Source: BOG-1363 sp043775355
Lineage (GTDB): Bacteria; Planctomycetota; UBA11346
Direction: 5' to 3'
Length of the DNA stretch: 31,753 nt
Assembly (NCBI GenBank): GCA_043775355.1
Contig: JAYVSL010000247.1
Coordinates: 1 to 31,753, forward strand
Under the pieces are notes generated by a model. It did no database searches and was not told the DNA's origin. It saw nothing but the letters and a program-made list of their open reading frames with translations. The position numbers were made by a program, and so were the translations under genes. This document shows, one piece after another, positions 1 through 7,530 of this stretch (its first letter is position 1; every line of letters starts with the position of its first letter).

Positions 1-32
1 AGGATGCGTTGATAGAGTTCACGATCGTTCAT
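1..32 (-). CDS. 5' end of a gene cut by the window edge
   Basis: Reading the minus strand from position 32, an ATG is followed by an open frame encoding MNDRELYQRIL before the window ends. A purine-rich stretch (gagaggatgagg) lies just upstream and could be a ribosome binding site. The short N-terminus is faintly reminiscent of ISL3-family transposase starts, but 11 residues cannot support that. It is recorded only as a likely partial gene. Confidence 0.4.
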   Translation of the reverse strand, partial: MNDRELYQRI

Positions 33-136
33 GGCCTCATCCTCTCAGCGAGAATCAGAAAAGGCACCTATTTGACCCACACGGAAGCCGGAAGCCCCGC
101 TTTTTTAATTTCACGCTAGCAATAAGCGCGATGCCA

Positions 137-721
137 TTATCCAAGAAGGCCCTTGGTTGACGGTAATTCTGTTCCGGTCACGCGGATGGCTTGCCGTAAA
201 GCGCGCGCCGTGGCTTTGAATGCGGCTTCGACAATGTGGTGCGTGTTGCGGCCAGCCAGTTGATGGAGATGCAGACAGATGCGCGCGTGATCGGTCAGGC
301 CGCCGAAGAATTCGGGAACCAGTTCAACAGCCCAGGTGCCGAGCATCGCTGCTTCGGGCTTGAGATCGTAAACTAGGTACGGCCGTCCACTGATGTCGAC
401 GGTTGCGGTGACCAAAGCTTCATCAAGCGGACAAGCGAGGTGGCCGAAACGCTCGATGCCCATGCGTTCCCCCAGCGCCTGTTTTAAGCACTGACCCATG
501 ACGATGCCGACATCTTCGGTCGTGTGATGGCCATCAATGTGGAGATCGCCTTTGCAGCGAACTTTCAGCGTGGTCCCAGAATGCTTTCCCAGCGCTTCCA
601 GCATGTGATCAAGGAAGCCAATACCGGTATTGATGTCTGCTGCGCCAGCGTGGTCGAGATCCCAGGTGACGGAAATGTCGGTTTCTTTGGTGGTGCGATT
701 AACCGTGGCTGAACGCGGCAT
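137..721 (-). CDS. hisB: Imidazoleglycerol-phosphate dehydratase
   Basis: This cytoplasmic enzyme dehydrates imidazole glycerol phosphate to imidazole acetol phosphate, step 6 of histidine biosynthesis. The 194-residue protein is the usual length of a monofunctional HisB and spans the whole family. The signature metal-binding segments are visible: GFLDHMLEALGKH near residues 35-47, DGHHTTEDVGI near 63-73, and TDHARICLHLHQLAGRNTHHIVEA in the C-terminal half. There is no fused histidinol-phosphatase domain. The start has a clear ribosome binding site (caggag about 9 bases upstream). No other his gene is adjacent, so the gene stands alone or is co-transcribed with something outside the window. 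Its upstream side faces the 7-base repeat array at 776-985. Confidence 0.97.
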   Translation of the reverse strand: MPRSATVNRTTKETDISVTWDLDHAGAADINTGIGFLDHMLEALGKHSGTTLKVRCKGDLHIDGHHTTEDVGIVMGQCLKQALGERMGIERFGHLACPLDEALVTATVDISGRPYLVYDLKPEAAMLGTWAVELVPEFFGGLTDHARICLHLHQLAGRNTHHIVEAAFKATARALRQAIRVTGTELPSTKGLLG

Positions 722-775
722 GGAGGCTCCTGTGCAATGCGCGGGCAGCCTAGCTCGGCAAAGGCGTGCAGCAAT

Positions 776-985
776 CTGATGTCCGATGTCATTCCGATGT
801 CCGATGTCCGATGTCCGATGTCATTCCGATGTCCGATGTCCGATGTCCGATGTCCGATGTCGTTTGGGATCGACGTCTTCCTCTGAAGCCCTGTCTCATC
901 GACAAGCAACCAACCTGATCAAGGTAAATACCTGGAATAGAGGACATCGGACATCGGACATAAGACATCGGACATCGGACATAAG
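776..985. repeat. Two facing arrays of a 7-base microrepeat
   Basis: The left array (776-860) holds eleven units of CCGATGT (the first is CTGATGT), grouped 2+4+5 by two CATT spacers. The right array (944-985) holds six units on the opposite strand: ACATCGG twice, ACATAAG, ACATCGG twice, ACATAAG, giving a higher-order period of 21. The 83 bases between them (861-943) are non-repetitive. The whole is a large imperfect inverted repeat lying between divergent hisB and the first GGDEF gene, so both promoters must lie in or around it. Confidence 0.93.
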
Positions 986-1005
986 AAAGTTGACTTGCCT
1001 GAGCG

Positions 1006-2364
1006 ATGAGAGATTGCGAGTATCCGCTGATGGCGCGTGGACTTCGTCTCACCATAACTTCTTTGACCGGCCTAAGTATTGGCGCGGGCGTCAGTGCGGC
1101 GTTGGGGTTGGCGTTGCCGCAAGTCGGAGGTTTGCCCGCAGGCATGTCACCGATGATCGCGCTCGGATTATGTGGGTTGTGGGTATTAGCGGCGTTGCCG
1201 TATCTGGGGCGCTATGCGCTGCTGTTGTTGGCGCCAACGTTGGGATTATTACCGGGTGGCGGATGGGTGGCATTGGTTGGATGGACGATCGTATCGTGGA
1301 CTGCGCTGTTGGCCATTCAGCGGAATAATTCTGCGGTAACTCCGCAGCAGCTGAGAGACTTGCGTGCAGAATTGCGTGATGCTGAACACGAACGAACGTT
1401 GCTGCATCGTCATATTCAACGGTATCCAACCTTGATGGAGGCATGCCTTGATCTTTCGGTGGTGCGCGAACTCGGACAGTTTGCGCACGTGTTGTGCGAG
1501 CGTACGCGTGACCTGCTGCCTGGAATTTCTGAGGTACGGGTATTTTTGGGTACGAGTGTGCAACAAACCTGTCTCGCCTCGGCCGACGCAGCGGGCAATC
1601 CGTGTTTGCGCGAAGCGGGGGCAGATCAGGAATATGTCGCCAGCGAGGCGCGCCCGCTGATTCGCCGTGATGGACGTCAGGTTCACCTGCTGATTCCTCT
1701 GCGCGGTGACCGTCGTCAGGGAGAAGGTCAAGAAAGTTTACGCGGCGTTTTAGAAGTTTTTCTGATGACCGATGACGTCGGTGATCGACTCGCGCTCGAA
1801 CTGCTGGGGGCTTTGGGTCGTCTGGGTGGGCTTGGTTTGGCGGCGGTGGACTTAGTCAATCAAGCACGCTCATTGGCATTACGTGACGATTTAACCGGCC
1901 TTTTTGGTCAACATGAATTCTTACGTCGTCTTGATGAACAAGCCGCTGCGTGTCGTCGCCAAGGCATCGAATTGGGATTGATCATGTGCGACATGGATCA
2001 GCTTAAGTTTTTCAACGACCGGCATGGCCACGCGGCTGGCGATGCAGCGTTACGCCAGGTCGCAGCAACTCTTGCCCGGGTTTTACCAGAAGATGCGATC
2101 GTTTGCCGTTATGGCGGCGAAGAATTCGCCGCCATCGTCGTCGGTCGTCCGTTGGCACGGCTTGAATTGATGGCGAACGCCGTACGTAGTTCGATCGCCG
2201 AAGATTTGGTGCCGGTAGCTGACAGTAAACAACAAGTCACCGCGTCATTCGGTGTCGCGATCATGACCAAAGAAGAATCGCCACGGGCAGCGCTTGAACG
2301 CGCGGACAGCGCCTGTTACGCGGCCAAGGCTGCGGGTCGTAATCAGGTCGCGGTGGCACGATGA
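1006..2364 (+). CDS. Membrane-anchored GAF-GGDEF diguanylate cyclase
   Basis: This protein probably makes cyclic di-GMP from two GTP at the inner face of the membrane. The 452 residues begin with three or four hydrophobic segments (about 13-105). A short helical linker follows, then a GAF-like sensory region (about 140-290) and a C-terminal GGDEF domain. The catalytic loop reads RYGGEEF (GGEEF at 370-374). The preceding conserved DDLTGLFGQHEF and CDMDQLKFFNDRHGHAAGD segments are intact. The RxxD product-inhibition site normally five residues before the catalytic loop is absent (LPEDAIVC instead). The start is uncertain: ATG 1006 is used, ATG 1030 is equally possible, and neither has a strong ribosome binding site. 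It overlaps the next GGDEF gene by ATGA. Confidence 0.9.
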   Translation: MRDCEYPLMARGLRLTITSLTGLSIGAGVSAALGLALPQVGGLPAGMSPMIALGLCGLWVLAALPYLGRYALLLLAPTLGLLPGGGWVALVGWTIVSWTALLAIQRNNSAVTPQQLRDLRAELRDAEHERTLLHRHIQRYPTLMEACLDLSVVRELGQFAHVLCERTRDLLPGISEVRVFLGTSVQQTCLASADAAGNPCLREAGADQEYVASEARPLIRRDGRQVHLLIPLRGDRRQGEGQESLRGVLEVFLMTDDVGDRLALELLGALGRLGGLGLAAVDLVNQARSLALRDDLTGLFGQHEFLRRLDEQAAACRRQGIELGLIMCDMDQLKFFNDRHGHAAGDAALRQVAATLARVLPEDAIVCRYGGEEFAAIVVGRPLARLELMANAVRSSIAEDLVPVADSKQQVTASFGVAIMTKEESPRAALERADSACYAAKAAGRNQVAVAR

Positions 2365-3608
2365 ATTCTCGCTGGATATTTCTTTTGCCGATAGTCGCAA
2401 CACTGACGGTTGCCGGTTGGAGTGCGACTTTCGGTGCGTGGTGGCCATTGCTCTGTGGGGTGCTGGCCGTGGTTGCTGGCATCGTCGTCATCATTGGTTT
2501 ACAGCACGAAGTCAGCGGCACACGCTCTGAAACGTTGGCGGCAGATCCACGACTGCTCGAACGCCAACGCCAAAATATTACGGAGGAGCTGGCGGTTCTG
2601 GAAGACGCGCAAGAACTTCAGCGCGGCGTTTTTGAAGTCAGCGCTGAGCTGGTGGGTTGTGTCGATGAAATCGATGCGCGTCATCGTTTTTCGGCCGCGA
2701 TGCGTCGTTATTGGGCTTGTAATTCCGTAGATTTGGTGGTGTGGGAAAAAGGCTCTTGGCGCGGACTTGGCGCTCCTGCGACGGGCGAAGTGCCAACACT
2801 AACTGGGCCGGTCATGCTGTCGGATCAACCAGGTGGTGACGTGGTGCTGGATCTCAGTCCAGGGGTTGATGGGCAGGCGGCGTTGGTGCTGCGCCAAGCG
2901 CGCTTGCAACCAAGCTTGATCGGACGTTCGGCGGCAGATCAACGCTACGTGGCCGAAGTGCTGCGTACACAGTTGTCGTTGTCGTTGCGCCGCGTGGTGT
3001 TGTATGGTCAATTACAATCACTCGCGCGACTTGATCCGCTCACCGGCACGCAGCGGCGCTGGTACGGAGAAACGCGCTTAAGCGAGCTTTGTGATGCAGG
3101 TGACGTAGTCGCCGTTGCCATGGTAGATATTGATTATTTTAAAACGGTTAATGACGAGTTCGGTCATGCTGCCGGTGATCAAGTCTTGGCCGCAGTTGGC
3201 CGTGTGCTCGCCGCTCATTTACGTACCGGTGACTTAGTTTCGCGTTATGGCGGAGAAGAATTCCTCGTTGTTCTGCCGGACACGCCGCCAGCGGGCGCGC
3301 TGCAAGTGGTGGATCGTTTGCGTGAAGCGGTGGCGTCATTGAAGGGCGTGCCTAAGGCCGTGACGGTCTCGATCGGTGTCGCTGCATGTCATCAAGATGA
3401 GACCGCCGAACATTTGGTCGGTCGTGCCGACGCGGCACTTTATCTCGCAAAACATGGGGGCCGAAATCGTATCGTGATGTCGGATGACGGTGGCGCAGAA
3501 GGCTTTTTGCGCACCACCGCGCGTCACACCAAACAAGCTGTTGGCGCAGAAAGTGCAACGTATCGTGCGCTGGTGGTGCCTCCGAAAAACGTGCCGCCAG
3601 AGGGATGA
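2361..3608 (+). CDS. Membrane-anchored GGDEF diguanylate cyclase with I-site
   Basis: This is a second probable cyclic di-GMP synthase, paralogous in layout to the gene before it. Its ATG shares four bases (ATGA) with the upstream stop, so the two are probably translationally coupled. Two membrane segments lie at about residues 5-53. A coiled region and a divergent GAF-like region (about 85-215) follow, then GGDEF. GGEEF is at 297-301, preceded by RTGD at 288-291, which fits the RxxD inhibitory site. The metal-binding segment VDIDYFKTVNDEFGHAAGD is intact. Residues 358-415 form a low-complexity tail with no recognisable domain. The pair differs in the I-site, suggesting one feedback-inhibited and one unrestrained enzyme. 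Confidence 0.91.
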   Translation: MNSRWIFLLPIVATLTVAGWSATFGAWWPLLCGVLAVVAGIVVIIGLQHEVSGTRSETLAADPRLLERQRQNITEELAVLEDAQELQRGVFEVSAELVGCVDEIDARHRFSAAMRRYWACNSVDLVVWEKGSWRGLGAPATGEVPTLTGPVMLSDQPGGDVVLDLSPGVDGQAALVLRQARLQPSLIGRSAADQRYVAEVLRTQLSLSLRRVVLYGQLQSLARLDPLTGTQRRWYGETRLSELCDAGDVVAVAMVDIDYFKTVNDEFGHAAGDQVLAAVGRVLAAHLRTGDLVSRYGGEEFLVVLPDTPPAGALQVVDRLREAVASLKGVPKAVTVSIGVAACHQDETAEHLVGRADAALYLAKHGGRNRIVMSDDGGAEGFLRTTARHTKQAVGAESATYRALVVPPKNVPPEG

Positions 3609-3620
3609 TTCGTACGTAAG

Positions 3621-3646
3621 CGGACCACAGGATCGTGCTGCGACGT
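3621..3646 (-). repeat. Copy of a 26-base dispersed repeat
   Basis: Read on the minus strand, this stretch matches 16737-16762 at 25 of 26 positions. The first 17 bases (acgtcgcagcacgatcc) are identical. It lies between the convergent ends of the second GGDEF gene and the Clp-type ATPase. The other copy lies in the loop of the inverted repeat at 16694-16792. Confidence 0.85.
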
Positions 3647-3737
3647 CGCACAAAACCCGTAGTCCGTAGCCGGCAGTGCTCTCACCGTCTAAAAACCGAC
3701 GTCATTGCTAAAGAGTTTTCTCCTGAGTTTTCTCAAC

Positions 3738-4967
3738 TCAGCGCAGGACCTTGGCCTCCGCTGCGGCCTTCTTGGGTTCGCCGCCGTCGCGAGTGAAGGT
3801 GGGTTCGCCATTGCGTAAGCGGACGCTGATAACGTCGCCAGCCTTGATTTGACCGGAGGCGATCAGACGCGACAGCGGGGCGACCAACATGCGTTCGACC
3901 GCGCGCCGCATGGGGCGAGCGCCGAATTGCGGATCAGTGCCTTCTTCTTGTAATTTATCGAGATAGGCCGGTGAATAATGCAGGATGATCGGCATATTGG
4001 CGCCGAGCAGACGTTTGTAGACGTCTTGCAACATCAAGTTGAGGATCATGCGCAGATCTTGGCCGGTCAGCACGCGGAAGCAGATGATGTCATCGAAGCG
4101 GTTGAGAAACTCGTAAGGAAAAACGTCTTTCGCTGCTTCAACCGCTTTGGATTTAATATCTTCGTTAATCGCTTCCGCTTCTTGCTGGACTTCGAAGCCG
4201 ATGGAACGGTGACGCAGCGTGGCGCTCATTTCCTCAGCGCCGACGTTGGTGGTGATGATGATCACCGAGCGAGTGAAATCGACGGTCTTGTTGTTGCCCA
4301 GCGTCAGGTGGCCGTCCTCCATTAGGCCAAGGAGGGCGTTCCACAATTTCGGATGAGCTTTTTCGACTTCGTCGAACAGCACGATCGACATGTAGTGGGA
4401 TTTAACCTGTGGGAAAAGTTTGGCGATCTTGCCTTCGCCCTCGGCGAAGACACCGCGACCTTCGGCCTGCGCTTCTTTATGATGTTTATCCAGATTTTCT
4501 TGCGACAGCATCGGCTCGACATCGTTGCCGACATATCCAGGAGGCGAGCCGAAGAGTTTCGATACGGTAAATTCGCTGGAAAATTCCTGGCAGTTCACCC
4601 GGGTGAACGCGCCGCGTTTACCAAAAATAGTTTCCGCCAGAGCTTTCACCGTTTCGGTTTTTCCCACCCCGGTAGGGCCGAGAAACATCAGCGTCAAAAT
4701 CGGGCGTTCGGGATTTCGGATGCCGGCTAATACTTTACTGAAGCTATCAAGGATCGCGTCGATCGCGTTGCTTTGACCGATCACGCGCTCGCGCAGCATG
4801 GCTTCGAAGCGCGAGACTTGGTTGGAACGCCGCGTAGGATCAAGCACCAGTGATTTATCTTTTTTATTGGGGGCGGGCTCGGCATGTGCCATAGAGGCCT
4901 CACTTGGTGCAGGTGATTGGGCAGAAGAGTGAACGATCAAAGAGCGGGAGATTCGTTTCGTCGTCAT
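3738..4967 (-). CDS. Single-AAA+ ClpA/B/C-type unfoldase with IGF loop
   Basis: This ATP-driven protein unfoldase corresponds to only the second AAA+ module of ClpA/ClpB/ClpC. Numbered from the ATG at 4973 (411 residues): Walker A GPTGVGKT 99-106, pore loop GYVGND 146-151, Walker B IVLFDE 197-202, sensor 1 TTN 241-243, arginine finger NRF 291-293, sensor 2 GAR 351-353. An IGF tripeptide (258-260) sits where ClpA carries its ClpP-docking IGL, so pairing with ClpP is plausible. There is no N domain, first AAA module or middle domain. About 25 extra residues lie between the pore loop and Walker B compared with ClpB. ATG 4967 is preferred because aggg then sits 9 bases upstream. thpR precedes it on the same strand by about 40 bases. 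Confidence 0.88.
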   Translation of the reverse strand: MTTKRISRSLIVHSSAQSPAPSEASMAHAEPAPNKKDKSLVLDPTRRSNQVSRFEAMLRERVIGQSNAIDAILDSFSKVLAGIRNPERPILTLMFLGPTGVGKTETVKALAETIFGKRGAFTRVNCQEFSSEFTVSKLFGSPPGYVGNDVEPMLSQENLDKHHKEAQAEGRGVFAEGEGKIAKLFPQVKSHYMSIVLFDEVEKAHPKLWNALLGLMEDGHLTLGNNKTVDFTRSVIIITTNVGAEEMSATLRHRSIGFEVQQEAEAINEDIKSKAVEAAKDVFPYEFLNRFDDIICFRVLTGQDLRMILNLMLQDVYKRLLGANMPIILHYSPAYLDKLQEEGTDPQFGARPMRRAVERMLVAPLSRLIASGQIKAGDVISVRLRNGEPTFTRDGGEPKKAAAEAKVLR

Positions 4968-5009
4968 GCACATATACCCTGGGAATTGACCCTGAGAGTT
5001 GAGAGATCT

Positions 5010-5576
5010 TCAAATGCTTTCACGTCGCGACGAGAGCCCAGCGGGCAAGCACATCGTAACGCGGACCTGGAGCATCCAAAACACCAGATCGGTGGTTTCA
5101 CAGTCGCCCCAGTCAGCAATGCCGTTGGCAAGAAAGAGCGCGGTCCAGTCACGGCCCGGTTTGGGCTGATCAAACGTGGCGGCGCGGCGTGGTCGACAGA
5201 TGGTGACGTGTGGCGCAAATGCGGGATCGACGGGCAGATCAAGACCTCCGCAAAGGTCCAAGTGAATATCTGCACCGCGCCCGTCAGGGTCATCCAGCGC
5301 GGCGAAGACGGCTTTCGGTTCGGTACGTCCGCCCCACGCGCCAAGGCCCGAAAAACGCAACTGCGGACGCCGCAAACCGCTAGCTATTAACTCAATGGCT
5401 GAGGGTAGCATATGCGCTTCGTCGGCGGATAATTCGCCGAGAAACGCAACGGTGACGTGATAATCCTCGGGATCGATCCAGCTCGCAGGCAGTTCCCAGG
5501 CCTGCAAACGTTCTGCGACGACCGCCAAACGATCGCGTGGGGCATCTGCCAAAGTCAGCGCCAAAAAATAATTCAT
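5010..5576 (-). CDS. thpR: RNA 2',3'-cyclic phosphodiesterase (2H family)
   Basis: This is a 2H-family enzyme, predicted to open 2',3'-cyclic phosphates on RNA ends. The family was first described as a 2'-5' RNA ligase. The 188-residue protein has the two catalytic HxTx motifs in the expected places: HVTV at 40-43 and HVTI at 123-126. The fold-typical opening MNYFLALTLAD fits the family start, so ATG 5576 is chosen over the in-frame ATG 39 bases upstream, which would add a basic extension not seen in the family. It is divergent from eboA, with about 75 bases between start codons. It is followed by the Clp-type ATPase gene on the same strand and may be co-transcribed with it. Confidence 0.88.
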   Translation of the reverse strand: MNYFLALTLADAPRDRLAVVAERLQAWELPASWIDPEDYHVTVAFLGELSADEAHMLPSAIELIASGLRRPQLRFSGLGAWGGRTEPKAVFAALDDPDGRGADIHLDLCGGLDLPVDPAFAPHVTICRPRRAATFDQPKPGRDWTALFLANGIADWGDCETTDLVFWMLQVRVTMCLPAGLSSRRESI

Positions 5577-5651
5577 CGTGCGTCCACCACGCTGTCGGGG
5601 TTTGCCCTGTCCCATGCTTGGCAGAGGAGAGGCGGAATCGAAGCTGCCAAC

Positions 5652-6398
5652 ATGTCTGCGTGCGAAATCATGACTTTGCTCGATAGCTGGTTGCTGAGGC
5701 AGCTCAAGGCCGAGACCACCTCATGGCTACGCGAGACCTGTGCCACCATCGCCAAAGATGGCGCCAGCACACGCACGTTATTCATTGCCTTCGGCATCGT
5801 CGGGCGACGTAGCGGACGCGCTGATGTTCAGCTTTCAGCTGACGATCGCGCTGCCGCTTTATCCGCACGACGTGATTGGGATCCGTCGCGTTGGAGCCTC
5901 GACCAAATGGCGCGCATGAGTTTGGTGTTGGCGATGCCGGCAACGGATCAGCGCGTGTGGTTGACGACGCTGGATCAATTATTTGCTGCCGCCGGTTTAG
6001 AAGAGCTGGTCGCGTTGTACCAAGCGTTACCGTTACTGCCGCATCAAGAGCTACTCGCTCCGCGCATCGCGGAAGGCGTGCGTTCCAATATGAAGCCCGT
6101 CTTCAATGCGATCGCGCTGGATAATCCAGCGCCGAGCGAACGGCTCGATGAAGGCGCCTGGAATCAACTGGTGCTCAAAGCCCTGTTTATTGCCAGTCCC
6201 GTAGCACGGATCGTCAACGCGACCGCGCGGGCAAACACCACGCTGGCGCAGATGTTGATCGATTATGCTCGCGAGCGCCTGGCCGCTCAACGTCCGGTTC
6301 CGGTCGACTTGTGGGACGCTGCCCGTCCTGGATGCAACCTCACACAACTCGCGGAACTCGATCGTTTACACGCCAGCGCTCCGCCCGTGACGGCGTAA
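5652..6398 (+). CDS. eboA: EboA domain protein (ebo metabolite-traffic cluster)
   Basis: This 248-residue protein matches my memory of the EboA family along most of its length. The diagnostic C-terminal part reads EGVRSNMKPVFNAIALDNP, then LDEGAWNQLVLKALFIASP and a segment LAQMLIDYARERLAAQ. EboA has no known enzymatic activity. In cyanobacteria the ebo cluster is needed to move a scytonemin precursor to the periplasm, and the cluster occurs in many unrelated bacteria. No signal peptide or membrane segment is visible, so it is probably cytoplasmic. ATG 5652 is chosen; ATG 5670 is an alternative, and the frame is open further upstream only because it overlaps thpR in antisense. The TatD-type partner follows after 58 bases. 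Confidence 0.88.
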   Translation: MSACEIMTLLDSWLLRQLKAETTSWLRETCATIAKDGASTRTLFIAFGIVGRRSGRADVQLSADDRAAALSARRDWDPSRWSLDQMARMSLVLAMPATDQRVWLTTLDQLFAAAGLEELVALYQALPLLPHQELLAPRIAEGVRSNMKPVFNAIALDNPAPSERLDEGAWNQLVLKALFIASPVARIVNATARANTTLAQMLIDYARERLAAQRPVPVDLWDAARPGCNLTQLAELDRLHASAPPVTA

Positions 6399-6456
6399 CA
6401 TCGTTGATCTTCGTTCTTCAGCTTTTTCTAACTTTTCTCACTTCGGGAGTCCTGCC

Positions 6457-7368
6457 ATGAAACTGATTGATCCTCACGTGCATATGAGCTCCCGTACCAC
6501 CGACGATTATGAGGCCATGCGCGATGCTGGTGTGGTCGCGGTGATCGAACCCGCCTTCTGGGTCGGCCAACCACGCACCACTCTGGGATCTTTCCAAGAT
6601 TACTACGCCTCGCTGATTGGCTGGGAACGCTTTCGCGCCGCGCAGTTTGGCATTCGCCATTACTGCACCATTGGTTTGAACAGTAAAGAAGCCAACAACG
6701 AAGCGCTCGCCGAACAAGTGTTGGAGATCCTCCCGTTGTTCGCCAGCAAAGATGGCGTGGTCGCCATCGGCGAAATCGGTTACGACGACCAAACGCCAGC
6801 CGAAGACAAAGCGTATCGCAAGCAATTGGAACTCGCGAAAGAACTGAATTTGCCGGTGATGATTCACACGCCGCATCGCGATAAAAAACGTGGCACGGCG
6901 CGCTCCATGGACGTGTGTATCGAACACGGCTTGAAGCCCTCGTCCGTGATCGTCGATCATAACAACGAAGAGACCGTCAAAGATTGTCTCGACCGTGGTT
7001 TTTGGGCCGCCTTTACCATCTATCCCAAAACCAAAATGGGCAACGAACGCATGGTCGAAGTGGTGCGTAAATACGGCAAAGAACGCATCATCGTCGACAG
7101 CAGCGCCGACTGGGGCGTCAGCGATCCATTAGCCGTGCCGAAAACCGCACGCCTGATGCTCGAACGCGGCCTGCCGCGTGATCACGTCGAAGCGACTTGC
7201 TACGGCAACGCGTTGCTCGCTTATGGCCAATCCGGCCAGTTCAACGAAAGCGACTGGCTAACACCATCCGCAATCGACCAACGCATTTTATTCGAAGGCA
7301 ACAGCGTTTTACGCGGCCAACAGCCGCGAGTTGATGAACCGGTTGCGGGCAAGGGAATGATTTCGTAG
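6457..7368 (+). CDS. eboB: TatD-family hydrolase of the ebo cluster
   Basis: This 303-residue metal-dependent amidohydrolase-fold protein shows DPHVHM (His7, His9), GEIGYDD, MIHTPH, IVDHNNEETV and DSSADWG, the metal-ligand positions of a TatD-type TIM barrel. Its specific wording (SSRTTDDYEAMRDAG, EPAFWVGQPRTTLGSFQDYY, FGIRHYCTIGLNSKEANNE) is that of the ebo-cluster subgroup rather than of nuclease TatD. The letter eboB is my recollection of the nomenclature and the substrate is unknown. It follows eboA by 58 bases with gggag upstream of the ATG. The usual partners (UbiA-like EboC, the EboD synthase, EboE and EboF) are not in this window: thpR lies upstream and fic downstream. Confidence 0.88.
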   Translation: MKLIDPHVHMSSRTTDDYEAMRDAGVVAVIEPAFWVGQPRTTLGSFQDYYASLIGWERFRAAQFGIRHYCTIGLNSKEANNEALAEQVLEILPLFASKDGVVAIGEIGYDDQTPAEDKAYRKQLELAKELNLPVMIHTPHRDKKRGTARSMDVCIEHGLKPSSVIVDHNNEETVKDCLDRGFWAAFTIYPKTKMGNERMVEVVRKYGKERIIVDSSADWGVSDPLAVPKTARLMLERGLPRDHVEATCYGNALLAYGQSGQFNESDWLTPSAIDQRILFEGNSVLRGQQPRVDEPVAGKGMIS

Positions 7369-7440
7369 CGGAAGCTGGATTCCCTTGGGAACGCCGCTCT
7401 CCGTAGCGGCTCTTGCTCGCCTCCGCTCTTGCTCCGCGAC

Positions 7441-7528
7441 AAAGCTAGTCACGTCGACATGACCACGAATGGCCGCTGGTAACGTCAACTTTACTAACGG
7501 GGAAAGCTAGTAACGTTGACGTTACCAG
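7441..7528 (+). promoter_or_regulatory. Three operator-like repeats at 31-base spacing before fic
   Basis: Three 16-base copies begin at 7448, 7479 and 7510, exactly 31 bases apart: gtcacgtcgacatgac, gtaacgtcaactttac and gtaacgttgacgttac. Copies 1 and 3 are near-palindromes, and copy 2 matches the reverse complement of copy 3 at 15 of 16 positions. Extended direct repeats aaagctagt(c/a)acgt(c/t)gac occur at 7441 and 7503. Copies 2 and 3 also form a perfect 14-base inverted repeat (7476-7489 with 7515-7528). The last copy ends six bases before the fic ATG. Three sites on the same helical face suggest cooperative binding of a repressor, possibly the winged-helix part of the Fic protein itself. 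Confidence 0.65.
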
Positions 7529-7530
7529 TC

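Noticed and set aside
1..32. Insertion sequence at the left edge
   Set aside because: The 11 visible residues vaguely resemble a transposase start, but no terminal inverted repeat or target duplication is visible.
776..985. CRISPR array
   Set aside because: The unit is 7 bases, contiguous, and has no unique spacers of CRISPR length. The two halves are inverted and no cas gene is nearby.
786..1328. Open frame through the 7-base repeats
   Set aside because: It exists because the repeats lack stops in that frame. It overlaps the GGDEF gene in another frame and has no recognisable product.
3723..3741. Terminator between the GGDEF and Clp-type genes
   Set aside because: A 7-base stem (ctgagtt, aactcag) exists but overlaps the Clp-type stop codon and has no U-run on either strand.
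5457..5651. N-terminal extension of EboA
   Set aside because: It lies antisense to the start of thpR and matches nothing in the EboA family; the gene is started at 5652.
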